Of a stretch of 59,924 nucleotides of DNA, positions 34,196 to 43,719 are shown piece by piece. The notes under the pieces were generated by a model that saw nothing but the letters and a program-made list of their open reading frames with translations, was not told the origin of the DNA and did no database searches. The stretch covers positions 1-59,924 of the forward strand of contig NZ_JAHZIJ010000026.1 of the NCBI RefSeq assembly GCF_019443105.1. The letters are read 5' to 3'. A program made the translations under genes and the position numbers. The number at the start of each line of letters is the position of its first letter. Position 1 is the first letter of the stretch. Source of the DNA: Paenibacillus oenotherae. GTDB lineage: Bacteria > Bacillota > Bacilli > Paenibacillales > Paenibacillaceae.

Positions 34196-34906
34196 ATGAC
34201 ACTGGATGAAGTGATAAGGAAGCTGGAAGAGCTGGGAACTGAGCAGACGAAACGAACATTCATCCGCCATGGGGCGGAGGAGGGGCGGCTGTTCGGAGTC
34301 AAGGTCGGAGATCTGAAGAAGCTGGTCAAGGATGTGAAGAAGGATCAGGCGCTGGCGCTGGCTCTCTATGATACTGGCATCAGTGATGCGATGTATCTGG
34401 CCGGATTAACCGTCAAACCGCAAATTATGACCAAGGAGCGGCTGCAGGCATGGGTAGAGCAAGCGTACTGGTCGATGATCTCGGAGTTCACAGTTGCCGG
34501 CGTTGCTGGTGAAAGTCCGTACGCGCTGGAGCTGGCAAGAGAGTGGATCGAATCGCCGGATGAGGGTATCGCTACGAGCGGTTGGTGCACGATCGCCAAT
34601 TATATATCGCTTACGCCGGATGAGGAGCTGGATCTGGCAGAAATACGCCAGCTCTTGCACCGGGTGGAGGAGACCATACATGAGGAGCGGAATCGTGTTC
34701 GATACACGATGAACAATTTTGTAATCGTTGTCGGATGTTATGTAACCCCTCTTCATGAAGAAGCGACGGCGGCAGCCGAGAGGATTGGCAAGGTTCATGT
34801 GAATGTGGGACAGACCGCATGCAAAGTACCGCTGGCGACCGCCTATATAGAGAAGGTTAAAGATATGGGCAGAATCGGAATGAAGAAGAAAACCTGTATT
34901 TGTTAA
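34196..34906 (+). CDS. DNA alkylation repair protein (AlkD-like HEAT repeat)
   Basis: The 236-residue protein is made of HEAT-like helical repeats, with GVKVGDLKKLVKDVKKDQ near 35-55 and a WCTIANYISLTPDEEL segment. This fits the AlkC/AlkD-type DNA alkylation repair fold (PF08713), which removes bulky or cationic N-alkylated bases. The C-terminus VNVGQTACKVPLATAYI and GRIGMKKKTC is typical of a Bacillota subgroup whose glycosylase activity has not been generally shown. GGTGGAG before the ATG at 34196 supports this start over one at 34130. Confidence 0.75.
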   Translation: MTLDEVIRKLEELGTEQTKRTFIRHGAEEGRLFGVKVGDLKKLVKDVKKDQALALALYDTGISDAMYLAGLTVKPQIMTKERLQAWVEQAYWSMISEFTVAGVAGESPYALELAREWIESPDEGIATSGWCTIANYISLTPDEELDLAEIRQLLHRVEETIHEERNRVRYTMNNFVIVVGCYVTPLHEEATAAAERIGKVHVNVGQTACKVPLATAYIEKVKDMGRIGMKKKTCIC

Positions 34907-34930
34907 AATAAGGATGAATCATAGGACGAG

Positions 34931-34962
34931 CCGTTCCTTCCCTAGAGAAGGAGCGGTTTTTC
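34931..34962 (+). terminator. Terminator after the alkylation repair gene
   Basis: CCGTTCCTTC pairs with GAAGGAGCGG around CCTAGA, followed by TTTTTCTG. It separates this gene from the hscC cluster. Confidence 0.85.
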
Positions 34963-35091
34963 TGTTGAATAAGGTTGAAATTCCTCTTTACAAATAGAAG
35001 TAAAACTGATGATAATATAAATTATGGAAAACGTAACAGAAAGCAATAATTAATGGAGTTAATCATAAATTGCCGGAAAGAGGCTGACGAT

Positions 35092-36792
35092 ATGATGATG
35101 ATCGGGATCGATTTGGGCACAACAAACAGTCTGGTGGCTCACTGGACGAAGGATGGCCCAGCCATAATACCTAATGTGCACGGGGAACTGCTAACCCCTT
35201 CCGTCATTAGTCTGGATGAGAATGGAGAGATTCTGATTGGACAGATTGCCAAGGAGCGTCTCATCACTCACCCGAATGTCACTGTAGCGACCTTCAAGCG
35301 CTATATGGGAACGGAGAAAATCTACCGTTTGGGCCGCCATTCCTTTACTCCGGAAGAGCTGTCCTCTTTTATAGTGAAATCGTTGAAAGCAGATGCAGAG
35401 GCCTATCTGGGAGTTGAGGTCACAGAGGCGGTTATCAGTGTGCCCGCTTACTTCAATGATACCCAGCGAAAAGCAACCAAGCGCGCAGCCGAAATCGCAG
35501 GCTTGAAGGTGGAACGCCTCATTAGCGAGCCGACGGCCGCAGCTATCTCTTACGGGCTGCATCAGCAGCAATCGGATACGAAGTTTCTGGTCTTCGACCT
35601 GGGCGGAGGCACCTTTGACGTGTCGATTCTGGAGTTTTTCGAAGGGGTTATGGAGGTCAAATCGATCGCAGGCGACAACTACCTGGGCGGGGAAGACTTC
35701 ACTCAGCTGCTGTTTAATCATTTCATAGATTCCCAGGGCATTGATCCGGTATCGCTTGATTTCAAGGAGCGTTCCTCTATTTACAAGCAGGCTGAGGTGT
35801 GCAAACGCACAGTTGGACGCGAGAATGCAGGGAAGATGATCTTTACCAGGGGGGACCGGACCTGCGAGCTTATTATTGACCGCGCCGATTTCGAGAAGAT
35901 TGCGAGCCAGCTTGTGCTGCGCCTTCGTCATCCGATCGAGCGGGCATTGCGGGATGCTGCGTTGTCGCCGGATGATCTGGATGCCATTATCCTTATCGGC
36001 GGAGCAACCCGGATGCCGATTATTAAATCCATTATTAGCCGCATGTTCGGACGCCTCCCCTATACAGGCATCAATCCGGATGAGGCGGTTGCCCTCGGCG
36101 CCGCCATTCAGGTCGCGCTCAAGGAAAGGAATGAGGCGCTGCAGGAGGTCGTTCTGACGGATGTGTGTCCATTCACGCTTGGAACGGACATTACGAAGAA
36201 ATTGGCTAACGGCAGCTTCGACAGGGGACATTTCAGCCCGATTATTGAACGCAATACACCGATTCCAGTCAGCAAGGTGGAGCGCTATTGCACGCTGCAT
36301 GATCAGCAGAAGGAGATTCATATCGAGATCTTTCAAGGCGAAAGCCGGAGGGTCGAGAATAATGTGAAGCTGGGGGAATTAAGTCTGCAAGTGCCTCCGG
36401 ATCCCGCCGGAAAGCAGACGGTTGATGTCAGGTTCACTTATGATATCAACGGCATTCTGGAGGTTGAGGTTACAATCGTGAACACAGGAATGAAGAAGAA
36501 GATCATTATTGAGCAGAACCCCGGCAAGCTTACGCAGGGTGAGATCGAGCAGAGGCTGAATGAATTGAAGGACATTAAGATCCACCCGAGGGAGCGAAGC
36601 GAGAACAGGCTGCTGCTGGCGATGGGGGAGCGTCTTTATGAAGAGGCTTTGGGCGAGAAACGGGCTGAGGTGGAGTTCATGCTGCATCAGTTTGAAAGCG
36701 TGCTTGCCACTCAGAACGAGAATGACATTAAGAGAGCGGCGATAGAATTGAGAAAGCAGCTTGAGCATTTCGAGAGATGGCGTGATTATTAA
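35092..36792 (+). CDS. hscC: Hsp70 chaperone, HscC type
   Basis: The 566-residue protein is an Hsp70 with an N-terminal ATPase (IGIDLGTTNSLV, VISVPAYFNDTQRKATKRAA, FDLGGGTFDVSIL, LIGGATRMPII) and a substrate-binding domain from about 380. It is shorter than DnaK (about 610-640), with a reduced lid, and lacks the grpE-dnaJ context. Length and neighbours (J proteins with TPRs and DUF1266 proteins) point to the HscC branch, known from E. coli as a specialised Hsp70 with DjlB/DjlC as partners. The last stop base is the first base of the next start (TAATG), so translation of the J protein is coupled. Confidence 0.82.
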   Translation: MMMIGIDLGTTNSLVAHWTKDGPAIIPNVHGELLTPSVISLDENGEILIGQIAKERLITHPNVTVATFKRYMGTEKIYRLGRHSFTPEELSSFIVKSLKADAEAYLGVEVTEAVISVPAYFNDTQRKATKRAAEIAGLKVERLISEPTAAAISYGLHQQQSDTKFLVFDLGGGTFDVSILEFFEGVMEVKSIAGDNYLGGEDFTQLLFNHFIDSQGIDPVSLDFKERSSIYKQAEVCKRTVGRENAGKMIFTRGDRTCELIIDRADFEKIASQLVLRLRHPIERALRDAALSPDDLDAIILIGGATRMPIIKSIISRMFGRLPYTGINPDEAVALGAAIQVALKERNEALQEVVLTDVCPFTLGTDITKKLANGSFDRGHFSPIIERNTPIPVSKVERYCTLHDQQKEIHIEIFQGESRRVENNVKLGELSLQVPPDPAGKQTVDVRFTYDINGILEVEVTIVNTGMKKKIIIEQNPGKLTQGEIEQRLNELKDIKIHPRERSENRLLLAMGERLYEEALGEKRAEVEFMLHQFESVLATQNENDIKRAAIELRKQLEHFERWRDY

Positions 36793-38696
36793 TGCGAGCA
36801 TGGGATTATCTGGGCATTAAGCCTACGGATGATACGGCCGCAATTAAGAGAGCCTATGCGAAAATGTTGAAGCTCCATCATCCCGAAGACGATCCGGCAG
36901 GCTATCAAAGACTGCGCGAAGCTTATGACCAGGTTATGAAGGGGGTCAAGGTTAAGGCGCAGAAGGAACGATCCTCTGCCAGTAGAAGGCTGCTGGATGA
37001 AGACGATTTGATATCGGTTGAATCATCGGCTAAGGGGCCGGATGAAGAGATACAGCAGCCGGCCTCCTATACATATCGAATAATTGAAAGTGTCAATCGG
37101 CGATCGGCAATGGAGCATGAGGCGCACAGCGAGCAAGAAGAGGATGCGCGTTCGGCTTCTGGAGGCGGGCTCGACGGCTTTATGGAGAAGGTGAAATCGG
37201 TCTATTCGGATTTCCCTGCCCGACTTGATCCGTACCAGTGGTCTGAGCTGCTGAATGATGATCTGGTATGGAATGCAAGCCTGCAGCAGGAGGTATCGGA
37301 GAGATTATTGTCCTTTTTGGAGGAGCATTATTTCCTGCCTAAGGCGGTATGGACGCTGCTGGATGAGACGTATCATTGGAAGGAGCGGGCTAAGGAGGAG
37401 ACTGCGCACTTCCTGGCTGAATACCCCCAAGTATACGCTTGTATCGCTTGCAACGGCCACAATATGAAATATGACTACCTGCGGAGTGGGGGCAATATTG
37501 ATTATGAAGCTTATCTCCGCCAGCGCGAGGCCGCTTACCGGGCATTGAAGGATGGAGATCTTCAGGCAATGAAGGGAGCGCTGGATCAGGCTTTCGCAAT
37601 ATTCGAAGGTGATGGCGAGCTTGTCAGGCTGCAGCTTGAATATTATCGGAGGCTGGGCGATGCCGAGGCTGCTATAGCGAACTGCAATCTGAGCGTGCTG
37701 GAAGTCTATCACTATGATGAGGCCTGCTATTATCGTGCGCGTCTCTTATACGAGAGCGGACAATGGTTGGAGGCATTGCCGGTTATCGAAGAGCTTCTTG
37801 CGCGTCTGCCGAATGATATTGATGTGCTGGATCTGGCAGGGCAATGCTGCAGGAGTCTGCAGAAGCAGCAGCAGGCACAAGAGATGTTTGACCGTATCCT
37901 TGCCTTGAATGAGAATGATATCGGCGCTTTTCTGTCTCAGGTGCAGATGAACAATTATGAAGGCGCACACCATTCGCAGCAGGAGGCAATCCGTCAGAAG
38001 CGTGAAAGGAACCTGCGGTTGAGACGAATGCTGGTGATGGGGAGAAAGGCCTTTCTCCAGCTGCTTCTGCGCAAATGGCTCAGCTTTGCTGTCATTATTG
38101 TCATTCTGGTGCTCCTTAACAGCCCGCGGTCACCTCTGGCATTTCCGGCCGAAACCGAGATCAGAACGATTGACGATTACTATAATATCATCGCATATCT
38201 GCAAAGCGAGCCATTGATTCGTGTAACACTGCGGGATGTAGAGTGGACAACATTAAAGCAGACGGACAGGCAAGTATATTTTAAGGACGGCAATATGTTT
38301 GAGTCCCCTTCCGATCAGGAGCCGAGGCCGAATGAAGGCTATATTTGTGTAGGCTACCTGGATGGTGTCGGGATTATGTTTAACGCAAGCTCAGAGCTGG
38401 TAGAGGGAATAAAAGGTCTTCATCGCTACAGTCTTGAAGTAACAGGAACTGTTCGTGAATTTCTGCCGACGGTTATTTGGGAATTGGAGTCATCCGATAC
38501 GACTTTGTCCGGCATGTATGCCCAGGATCATGGGGAGTTCTTCGCAACAGATGCTTTTATCGATTCTTCAGAGGCGGGCAAGAGCCGCGGCTTCCTTTCC
38601 TTTGTCCAGTTTATTCTAATTGTTGCCGTGCTTGTTCTTATTTTTATGATCTTAAGGAAGCTTCTGTTTCTATGGAGCCGATTGCGGTGGAGCTGA
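36792..38696 (+). CDS. Membrane-anchored J-domain/TPR co-chaperone, paralog 1
   Basis: The 634-residue protein opens with a J-like domain (about 3-50) in which the catalytic HPD is HPE (H30-P31-E32), followed by DDPxGYQRLREAYD. A low-complexity linker, helical TPR-like repeats (about 230-400), one transmembrane helix (about 425-446), an external domain and a C-terminal transmembrane helix (about 603-630) follow. Type and order resemble the DjlB/DjlC partners of HscC. Its start overlaps the hscC stop. A second copy with the same layout lies at 39405. The external domain suggests sensing or clients at the cell surface. Confidence 0.8.
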   Translation: MRAWDYLGIKPTDDTAAIKRAYAKMLKLHHPEDDPAGYQRLREAYDQVMKGVKVKAQKERSSASRRLLDEDDLISVESSAKGPDEEIQQPASYTYRIIESVNRRSAMEHEAHSEQEEDARSASGGGLDGFMEKVKSVYSDFPARLDPYQWSELLNDDLVWNASLQQEVSERLLSFLEEHYFLPKAVWTLLDETYHWKERAKEETAHFLAEYPQVYACIACNGHNMKYDYLRSGGNIDYEAYLRQREAAYRALKDGDLQAMKGALDQAFAIFEGDGELVRLQLEYYRRLGDAEAAIANCNLSVLEVYHYDEACYYRARLLYESGQWLEALPVIEELLARLPNDIDVLDLAGQCCRSLQKQQQAQEMFDRILALNENDIGAFLSQVQMNNYEGAHHSQQEAIRQKRERNLRLRRMLVMGRKAFLQLLLRKWLSFAVIIVILVLLNSPRSPLAFPAETEIRTIDDYYNIIAYLQSEPLIRVTLRDVEWTTLKQTDRQVYFKDGNMFESPSDQEPRPNEGYICVGYLDGVGIMFNASSELVEGIKGLHRYSLEVTGTVREFLPTVIWELESSDTTLSGMYAQDHGEFFATDAFIDSSEAGKSRGFLSFVQFILIVAVLVLIFMILRKLLFLWSRLRWS

Positions 38697-38717
38697 TGGA
38701 GAGCGGGGAATAATGCC

Positions 38718-39371
38718 ATGATGAATAGCAGCAATCGTCCAATACGGCCAGCTTCATTGCGGCCCTATGTAAATCCGTTAACGCAGCTCTGTTATGTAGG
38801 TGCTGACCATTGCCAGTATGATTTGTTAAATTCGGTTACGAATGCTGACCGTCAAATTTATGAGATGCTGAGCCGATGGGCGATTAGGGATACCACTGCA
38901 TTGATTCAAAAGATGAAGTGGCTGATGGGTACAGGAACACGACAGGAATTTGAGAGCGCGCACAACATACTGACAGGCATGATGGGGTCAGAACGGAGAG
39001 GCTACATCGAGACCAGCAGCGAGAGTGACAGAGAAAGGCATCGCTTGACTGTGGTTCATTACTATATGCGGCGCATGCCGCCTGGCGGAATTAAGGCCTA
39101 TGATTATTCATGGATTGTATTCCTCAGCTGCGCGGGTCACAAGCTGGGCTTTATAACGGAATCAGAGATGTGGTACTACATTTCCGATACTGTAGATTTG
39201 ATTCAAGGCAGCTATATCAGTTGGAAGGACTACATCATCGGTTACAGTATTGGAGCCGTGTACAACGCAGCCGATCTATCCTGGAATTGCATCAGTGATC
39301 ATAAAGCTCTGCTTGCCAGACTGCTGAACTCCAGTGCGAATCCGCTGAACAGTATCGATAAGAAGCATTAG
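38718..39371 (+). CDS. DUF1266 protein, paralog 1
   Basis: The 217-residue protein has the DUF1266 signature: a helical N-terminal half, then MPPGGIKAYDYSWIVFLSCAG and KLGFITESEMWYYI, and a final helix with YIIGYSIGAVY. DUF1266 has no established function. In E. coli the DUF1266 genes ybeR and ybeU lie beside djlB, djlC and hscC, so association with this chaperone set seems conserved. No signal or membrane segment is visible. It follows the first J protein by 21 bases. Confidence 0.78.
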   Translation: MMNSSNRPIRPASLRPYVNPLTQLCYVGADHCQYDLLNSVTNADRQIYEMLSRWAIRDTTALIQKMKWLMGTGTRQEFESAHNILTGMMGSERRGYIETSSESDRERHRLTVVHYYMRRMPPGGIKAYDYSWIVFLSCAGHKLGFITESEMWYYISDTVDLIQGSYISWKDYIIGYSIGAVYNAADLSWNCISDHKALLARLLNSSANPLNSIDKKH

Positions 39372-39404
39372 AATGAGCCAGTTCGAGAGGTGACGTGACG
39401 ACCA

Positions 39405-41348
39405 ATGAGGGTATGGAATATCCTTGGCATTGAGCCGACGGACGATGTCAAGAGCATCAAGAGAGCCTATGCCAGGCTGTTGAAAATTCATCATCCCGAG
39501 GATGATCCGCAGGGATATCAACGGCTAAGAGAAGCTTATGATCTGGCGATCAAGCTGGCTAAGCAAAGTGGTCACAGCAGTTCCACCAGGGCGCTCAAGG
39601 ATTCAGAGGATGAAGCTGGCCGCGATATTGAAGGCTCTGCTGGCGATGACGCCGGACAGGGAGCCGCTTATTCGGGGTCATCCGATTATGAAGCGGAAGC
39701 GGAAGACGAGATTCCCGCCGAACTTCGCAACAGTTATTATTTGGAATGGGATAACAAGCCCGACCCTGAGAGTCAATTAAACCTGTTCATTCATACGGTG
39801 GAGCATATCTACAACGATATGCAATCCCGGATGAACAAGGCCAATTGGCTGGAGCTGCTGAATGCGGATATTGTATGGAATGCCTCCATGAGAGCTGCAG
39901 TTTCGGACAGGCTGCTGCATTTTCTGGAGGGCCATTATTTTTTGCCAGCGGCGATCTGGGAACTGCTTGACGGGACCTTTCATTGGTCGAACCAGGACTT
40001 GGGCCAGAATGAAGAGCTTGCTCATGAATTCCCTGCTGTGTATGCGTATATGTCTGCCAAATCCAATGAGCTGAATATGGATTACTCCTATCTTCTGCGA
40101 GCGGGAAATATTGATTATGAGACGTACTTGCGGCACCGGGAAGCGGCCTGCCTGGCGCTGTTGAATGATGAACTGGAGAAGGCGGAGAAATCGCTGCAGC
40201 AGGCTGCGGCTATATTCAACGAGGACTTGGAGCTGGTCCTCTTGCAGATCGAATGCTTCAAGCGCATGGGAGACCATGAACGATGGCTTGCCAGCTGCAG
40301 CCATCGTATTGCGCTTGATCCCAATGCGTTGAACGGCTATTACAACCGGGCAGCTGCTTACTACGAATGCAGCCGTCTAGCGGAAGCACTGCGCGATCTC
40401 AGGTTCATCCTCAACCTTGGGCCTAATGATAGGGATGGTCTCTCTCTTGCGGGGCAGTGCTATTGGAAGATGGGTGATATGGAACAGGCTCAGGAAATGT
40501 TCAAACGTCTCCTGGCGGTCGATCGGGATGATGCCGTTGCGATTCTTGCATTGATGCAGCTCAAGGCGCAAGAGGAGCGCAAAATTAGAAAGAACGGAGG
40601 CCCCGGCAAGCGTGAGGTGTTGAAGGGGCTGCGACAAGAGCTTGGCAGAATACCCTTTGCCGTACGGTTTCTAAGAGGAGTGCGCCTATTCATTTCCCGC
40701 AGCTGGCTGACGCTTATCTTGTTGATTATATTCAAATTCATCTTATTCATCGCTTGTATGAGCTATATCGATGATACGCAGGTGATAGCGAATCGTGAAG
40801 AACTGATGAAAGTGCCGCTCGAAACGCAGGCTGTGAGGCTGACATTGTCCGAAGCTGCTTGTACCGGCTATCAAGGGAAATGGAGCGAGCGGATAAATGG
40901 CGAGCGGGATACCGGTGAAACCGTTAACGATGTCAATTCATTCTTGAGCAGGATGGAAGCACAGAATACTGACAGCGGTGAAGCGGATTACCTTTGCATT
41001 GGCAATCTTCAGCCGGAAACGGCTGTTATGGTTATTATGACCAAGGAGCAGAGGGACGCCATGATGAGCAAGCCGGAGTTCCAATTCGAAGGTCTCGTTC
41101 GCAGCGAGCTGATGAGTATGCCATGGGATCAAGCAAGCTTGGCGTTTCGCGATGAGGTGATGAAATCGGGCTCCGCTGGCAAGCGGTTAATGAACGTTTA
41201 TATCGACTCCAGAGAGAGTCAGGAATCCGGGGGAGACAAGGCTGTCCAGATCACGATGACACTGCTGCTTGTGTTCCTGGTCTATATCTCCTATAAAGCG
41301 TTTCTGCAGGAATTCCGGAGAGCGTGGAGATTCATCGCCTATAATTGA
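39405..41348 (+). CDS. Membrane-anchored J-domain/TPR co-chaperone, paralog 2
   Basis: The 647-residue protein repeats the layout of the gene at 36792: J-like domain (3-50) with HPE at 30-32, an acidic linker, TPR-like helices, one transmembrane helix (about 430-453) and a C-terminal one (about 613-633). Conservation with paralog 1 is high in the J domain and in the helical core (both contain LLNADIVWNAS or LLNDDLVWNAS and a HYFLPAAIWELLD-like segment), and low in the external domain. The two therefore share the Hsp70 but probably sense or bind different things outside the membrane. Confidence 0.8.
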   Translation: MRVWNILGIEPTDDVKSIKRAYARLLKIHHPEDDPQGYQRLREAYDLAIKLAKQSGHSSSTRALKDSEDEAGRDIEGSAGDDAGQGAAYSGSSDYEAEAEDEIPAELRNSYYLEWDNKPDPESQLNLFIHTVEHIYNDMQSRMNKANWLELLNADIVWNASMRAAVSDRLLHFLEGHYFLPAAIWELLDGTFHWSNQDLGQNEELAHEFPAVYAYMSAKSNELNMDYSYLLRAGNIDYETYLRHREAACLALLNDELEKAEKSLQQAAAIFNEDLELVLLQIECFKRMGDHERWLASCSHRIALDPNALNGYYNRAAAYYECSRLAEALRDLRFILNLGPNDRDGLSLAGQCYWKMGDMEQAQEMFKRLLAVDRDDAVAILALMQLKAQEERKIRKNGGPGKREVLKGLRQELGRIPFAVRFLRGVRLFISRSWLTLILLIIFKFILFIACMSYIDDTQVIANREELMKVPLETQAVRLTLSEAACTGYQGKWSERINGERDTGETVNDVNSFLSRMEAQNTDSGEADYLCIGNLQPETAVMVIMTKEQRDAMMSKPEFQFEGLVRSELMSMPWDQASLAFRDEVMKSGSAGKRLMNVYIDSRESQESGGDKAVQITMTLLLVFLVYISYKAFLQEFRRAWRFIAYN

Positions 41349-41372
41349 TAAAACGCAAGAGGTGCACATACA

Positions 41373-42026
41373 ATGAATTACGATGATCGCAAGATCCGGG
41401 CAAAATTGCAGCCTTATATCAACGCGCTTGCCTCGCCGCTCTTTATCGAAAGTACTAGTGATTATTATCTGATTCAACCGGAGCTTATCTTGAATCATGC
41501 GAAGGATCTGGGCAAGCTGCTTGACAGCTGGGGTCTGGATACGGATGATGACCCGGCAGACAATATTGATTGGTTCGTGGAGGAAGGACATCGGGCGTCA
41601 TTCAGGCATAATTGCAATACTTTGGCGCGCATGAAGGAGTCAGAGCGCAATCCCTTTATAGCGTCAATCAAGGATGATGCGTTGGCCAGACATAAGCTGG
41701 AGATTGCCCACCAGTATTTACAACGCATGCCCTCTGGCGGAATTGCGGCGTTTGACTATTCCTGGATTGTATTCAAATGCTGCGCCGGCTTCACATTAGG
41801 CTACTTGACAGAATCGGACAAGTGGAGGTATATCGCTCAGGTGTATGACATGCTTGAGAAAAGCTACAGCAATAGTCATGATTATATGCTCGGGTTTGCT
41901 GTTGGCTGCATATATAATTCCTCGAATCTGTCGAGTGACTATGTCCGGCGCAACAAGGCTGCCATTCACAAGCTGTTATCCTCCAAGCAAAGTCCCCTTA
42001 ACCGTGTGGATATATGGCGGTCCTGA
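41373..42026 (+). CDS. DUF1266 protein, paralog 2
   Basis: The 217-residue protein has the same length as the DUF1266 protein at 38718 and the same core (MPSGGIAAFDYSWIVFKCCAG, LGYLTESDKWRYI, YMLGFAVGCIY). The N-terminal halves are less similar. Each DUF1266 gene follows its own J-protein gene, so a J-DUF1266 pair has been duplicated as a unit. AAGAGGTG precedes the start. It is the last gene of the five-gene cluster; after it there is a 192-base gap with no clear gene. Confidence 0.78.
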   Translation: MNYDDRKIRAKLQPYINALASPLFIESTSDYYLIQPELILNHAKDLGKLLDSWGLDTDDDPADNIDWFVEEGHRASFRHNCNTLARMKESERNPFIASIKDDALARHKLEIAHQYLQRMPSGGIAAFDYSWIVFKCCAGFTLGYLTESDKWRYIAQVYDMLEKSYSNSHDYMLGFAVGCIYNSSNLSSDYVRRNKAAIHKLLSSKQSPLNRVDIWRS

Positions 42027-42218
42027 GCGGGATACCAAAGTGCAAGGCGTATTGGAACTGCCTCCTGTTGGACACAATATTGTCATCCAGTTGTCGAATT
42101 TGTGGTGTAAAATCATCTGTCGTCCTTCCATAACCTGGTGTCGTCAGCCAGGATGCGATACAATAAGGTGATACGTACTACCCGATTGTCATCATGATAA
42201 CGATATGAAGGAAGGTAG

Positions 42219-43526
42219 ATGATGGTTCTTAATTTGTTTTTGGTTGCACTGCTAATTGTGTTAACCGCTTTTTTTGTCGCTACGGAGTTTGCAATTATTC
42301 GAATTCGTTCCAGCAGAGTGGATCAGATGGTGTTGGAGGGACAGAAGAATGCGCTTGCTGTACAGAAGGTAACTGCTAATCTGGATGGTTATTTGTCAGC
42401 CTGTCAGCTTGGAATTACGATTACGGCGCTTGGACTTGGATGGCTGGGAGAACCGACAGTGGAGAAAATGCTGCATCCATTATTCGAGAAGCTGGCGGTT
42501 GGAGAGAGCTTAAGCCATATTTTATCCTTCGGGATCGCCTTTATTTCGATTACATACCTCCATGTCGTTCTGGGGGAGCTCGCACCTAAGACGCTGGCTA
42601 TTCAGAAAGCGGAGAAGATCTCAATTCTGACGGCCCCGCTCATTATTTTCTTCTATAAGCTTATGTATCCGTTCATATGGCTGCTTAATGGATCTGCGAA
42701 TAAGCTCGTGCAGTTGTTCGGCATGAAGGCGGTAAGCGAGCATGAGGAAGCGCATTCTGAAGAGGAGATTCGCATTATTCTGTCAGAGAGCTACCAGAGC
42801 GGCAAGATCAACAAGACGGAGTACGGTTATGTGAACCGGATCTTCACCTTTGACCAGCTGCTTGCCCGCGAAATTATGGTGCCCCGCACCGATATGACCT
42901 GTCTGTATGCGAACAAAACGCTGGAGGAGAATCTGGCGATTATTAAAAGAGAGCAGTATACGCGTTTTCCGGTTGCGCTTGAGAATAAGGATCATATTAT
43001 CGGCATTGTGAACACGAAGCAGTTCTTTCTCCGCTATGACAACAACCCGGACTTCGACTTCAAGTCTCTGCTTCAGCCGGTTATGGCCGTACCCGAGGTC
43101 ATGCCGGTCAAATCGCTGCTCAAGAAGATGCAGCAGGAGCAGGTCCATATCGCTTTGCTGTTGGATGAATACGGTGGAACGTCCGGACTTATTACGATTG
43201 AGGATATTCTGGAGGAGATCGTCGGGGAGATCCGGGATGAATTCGACCAGGACGAGAATAAGGAATTCGAAGTATTGGGCGATAACCACTATTTGGTGCA
43301 GGGTGTTCTATTGATTGATCAGCTTAACGATCTGCTTGGCACTCATCTGGAGCATGAGGATGTTGATTCTATCGGCGGCTGGCTATACAGCAAGCAGTCT
43401 GAATTGAAGAAAGGGGACGAATGGCGTTACGGTTCCCTGACCTTCATCATACGCGAGCGGGATAAGAATCGGATTCGCAAAATCGAAATTATTAAGCATG
43501 ACGACGACACGTCCGCTGAGGAATAG
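42219..43526 (+). CDS. CNNM/CorC-type membrane protein with CBS domains (hemolysin family)
   Basis: The 435-residue protein has a DUF21/CNNM membrane domain (about 1-180, with QLGITITALGLGWLGEPT and HVVLGELAPKTLAIQKAE), two CBS domains (about 205-330, with MVPRTDM and LLDEYGGTSGLITIEDILEEIVGEI) and a C-terminal CorC/HlyC domain (345-425). This family exports magnesium or affects cation balance; the hemolysin name is historical. The ATG at 42219 or 42222 may be used; the AAGGAAGG ribosome binding site favours the second slightly. It is monocistronic and ends at a terminator. Confidence 0.85.
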   Translation: MMVLNLFLVALLIVLTAFFVATEFAIIRIRSSRVDQMVLEGQKNALAVQKVTANLDGYLSACQLGITITALGLGWLGEPTVEKMLHPLFEKLAVGESLSHILSFGIAFISITYLHVVLGELAPKTLAIQKAEKISILTAPLIIFFYKLMYPFIWLLNGSANKLVQLFGMKAVSEHEEAHSEEEIRIILSESYQSGKINKTEYGYVNRIFTFDQLLAREIMVPRTDMTCLYANKTLEENLAIIKREQYTRFPVALENKDHIIGIVNTKQFFLRYDNNPDFDFKSLLQPVMAVPEVMPVKSLLKKMQQEQVHIALLLDEYGGTSGLITIEDILEEIVGEIRDEFDQDENKEFEVLGDNHYLVQGVLLIDQLNDLLGTHLEHEDVDSIGGWLYSKQSELKKGDEWRYGSLTFIIRERDKNRIRKIEIIKHDDDTSAEE

Positions 43527-43533
43527 TGTTGAG

Positions 43534-43563
43534 AAAGGGAGCTCCCATGGCGGGGCTCCCTTT
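43534..43563 (+). terminator. Terminator after the CBS membrane protein gene
   Basis: AAAGGGAGC (43534-43542) pairs with GCTCCCTTT (43555-43563). It serves the plus strand and, by symmetry, possibly the convergent ABC gene. Confidence 0.7.
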
Positions 43564-43669
43564 CGTCTGTTCTAAGGAGACTGTTCGAAGACTCCCTGCG
43601 TTTTCGCATTTTTGTGTCCTGTGGGAGCTGCGTACGGTACCGAACTTGTGCAAACCTGTACCAATCTGT

Positions 43670-43687
43670 GCGAGCATATATGCTCGC
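43670..43687. other. Perfect 18-bp palindrome between convergent genes
   Basis: GCGAGCATATATGCTCGC is a perfect palindrome 32 bp from the end of the minus-strand ABC gene. It could be an RNA 3' hairpin or a protein-binding site. No T run follows on either side. Confidence 0.4.
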
Positions 43688-43719
43688 GCGGGATGTGGTA
43701 TCACCCCCTCGCTTGCGGG

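Noticed and set aside
35191-36336. 381-codon open frame antisense to hscC
   Set aside because: It lies wholly inside a clear Hsp70 gene, has no ribosome binding site, and its composition is that of an antisense shadow.
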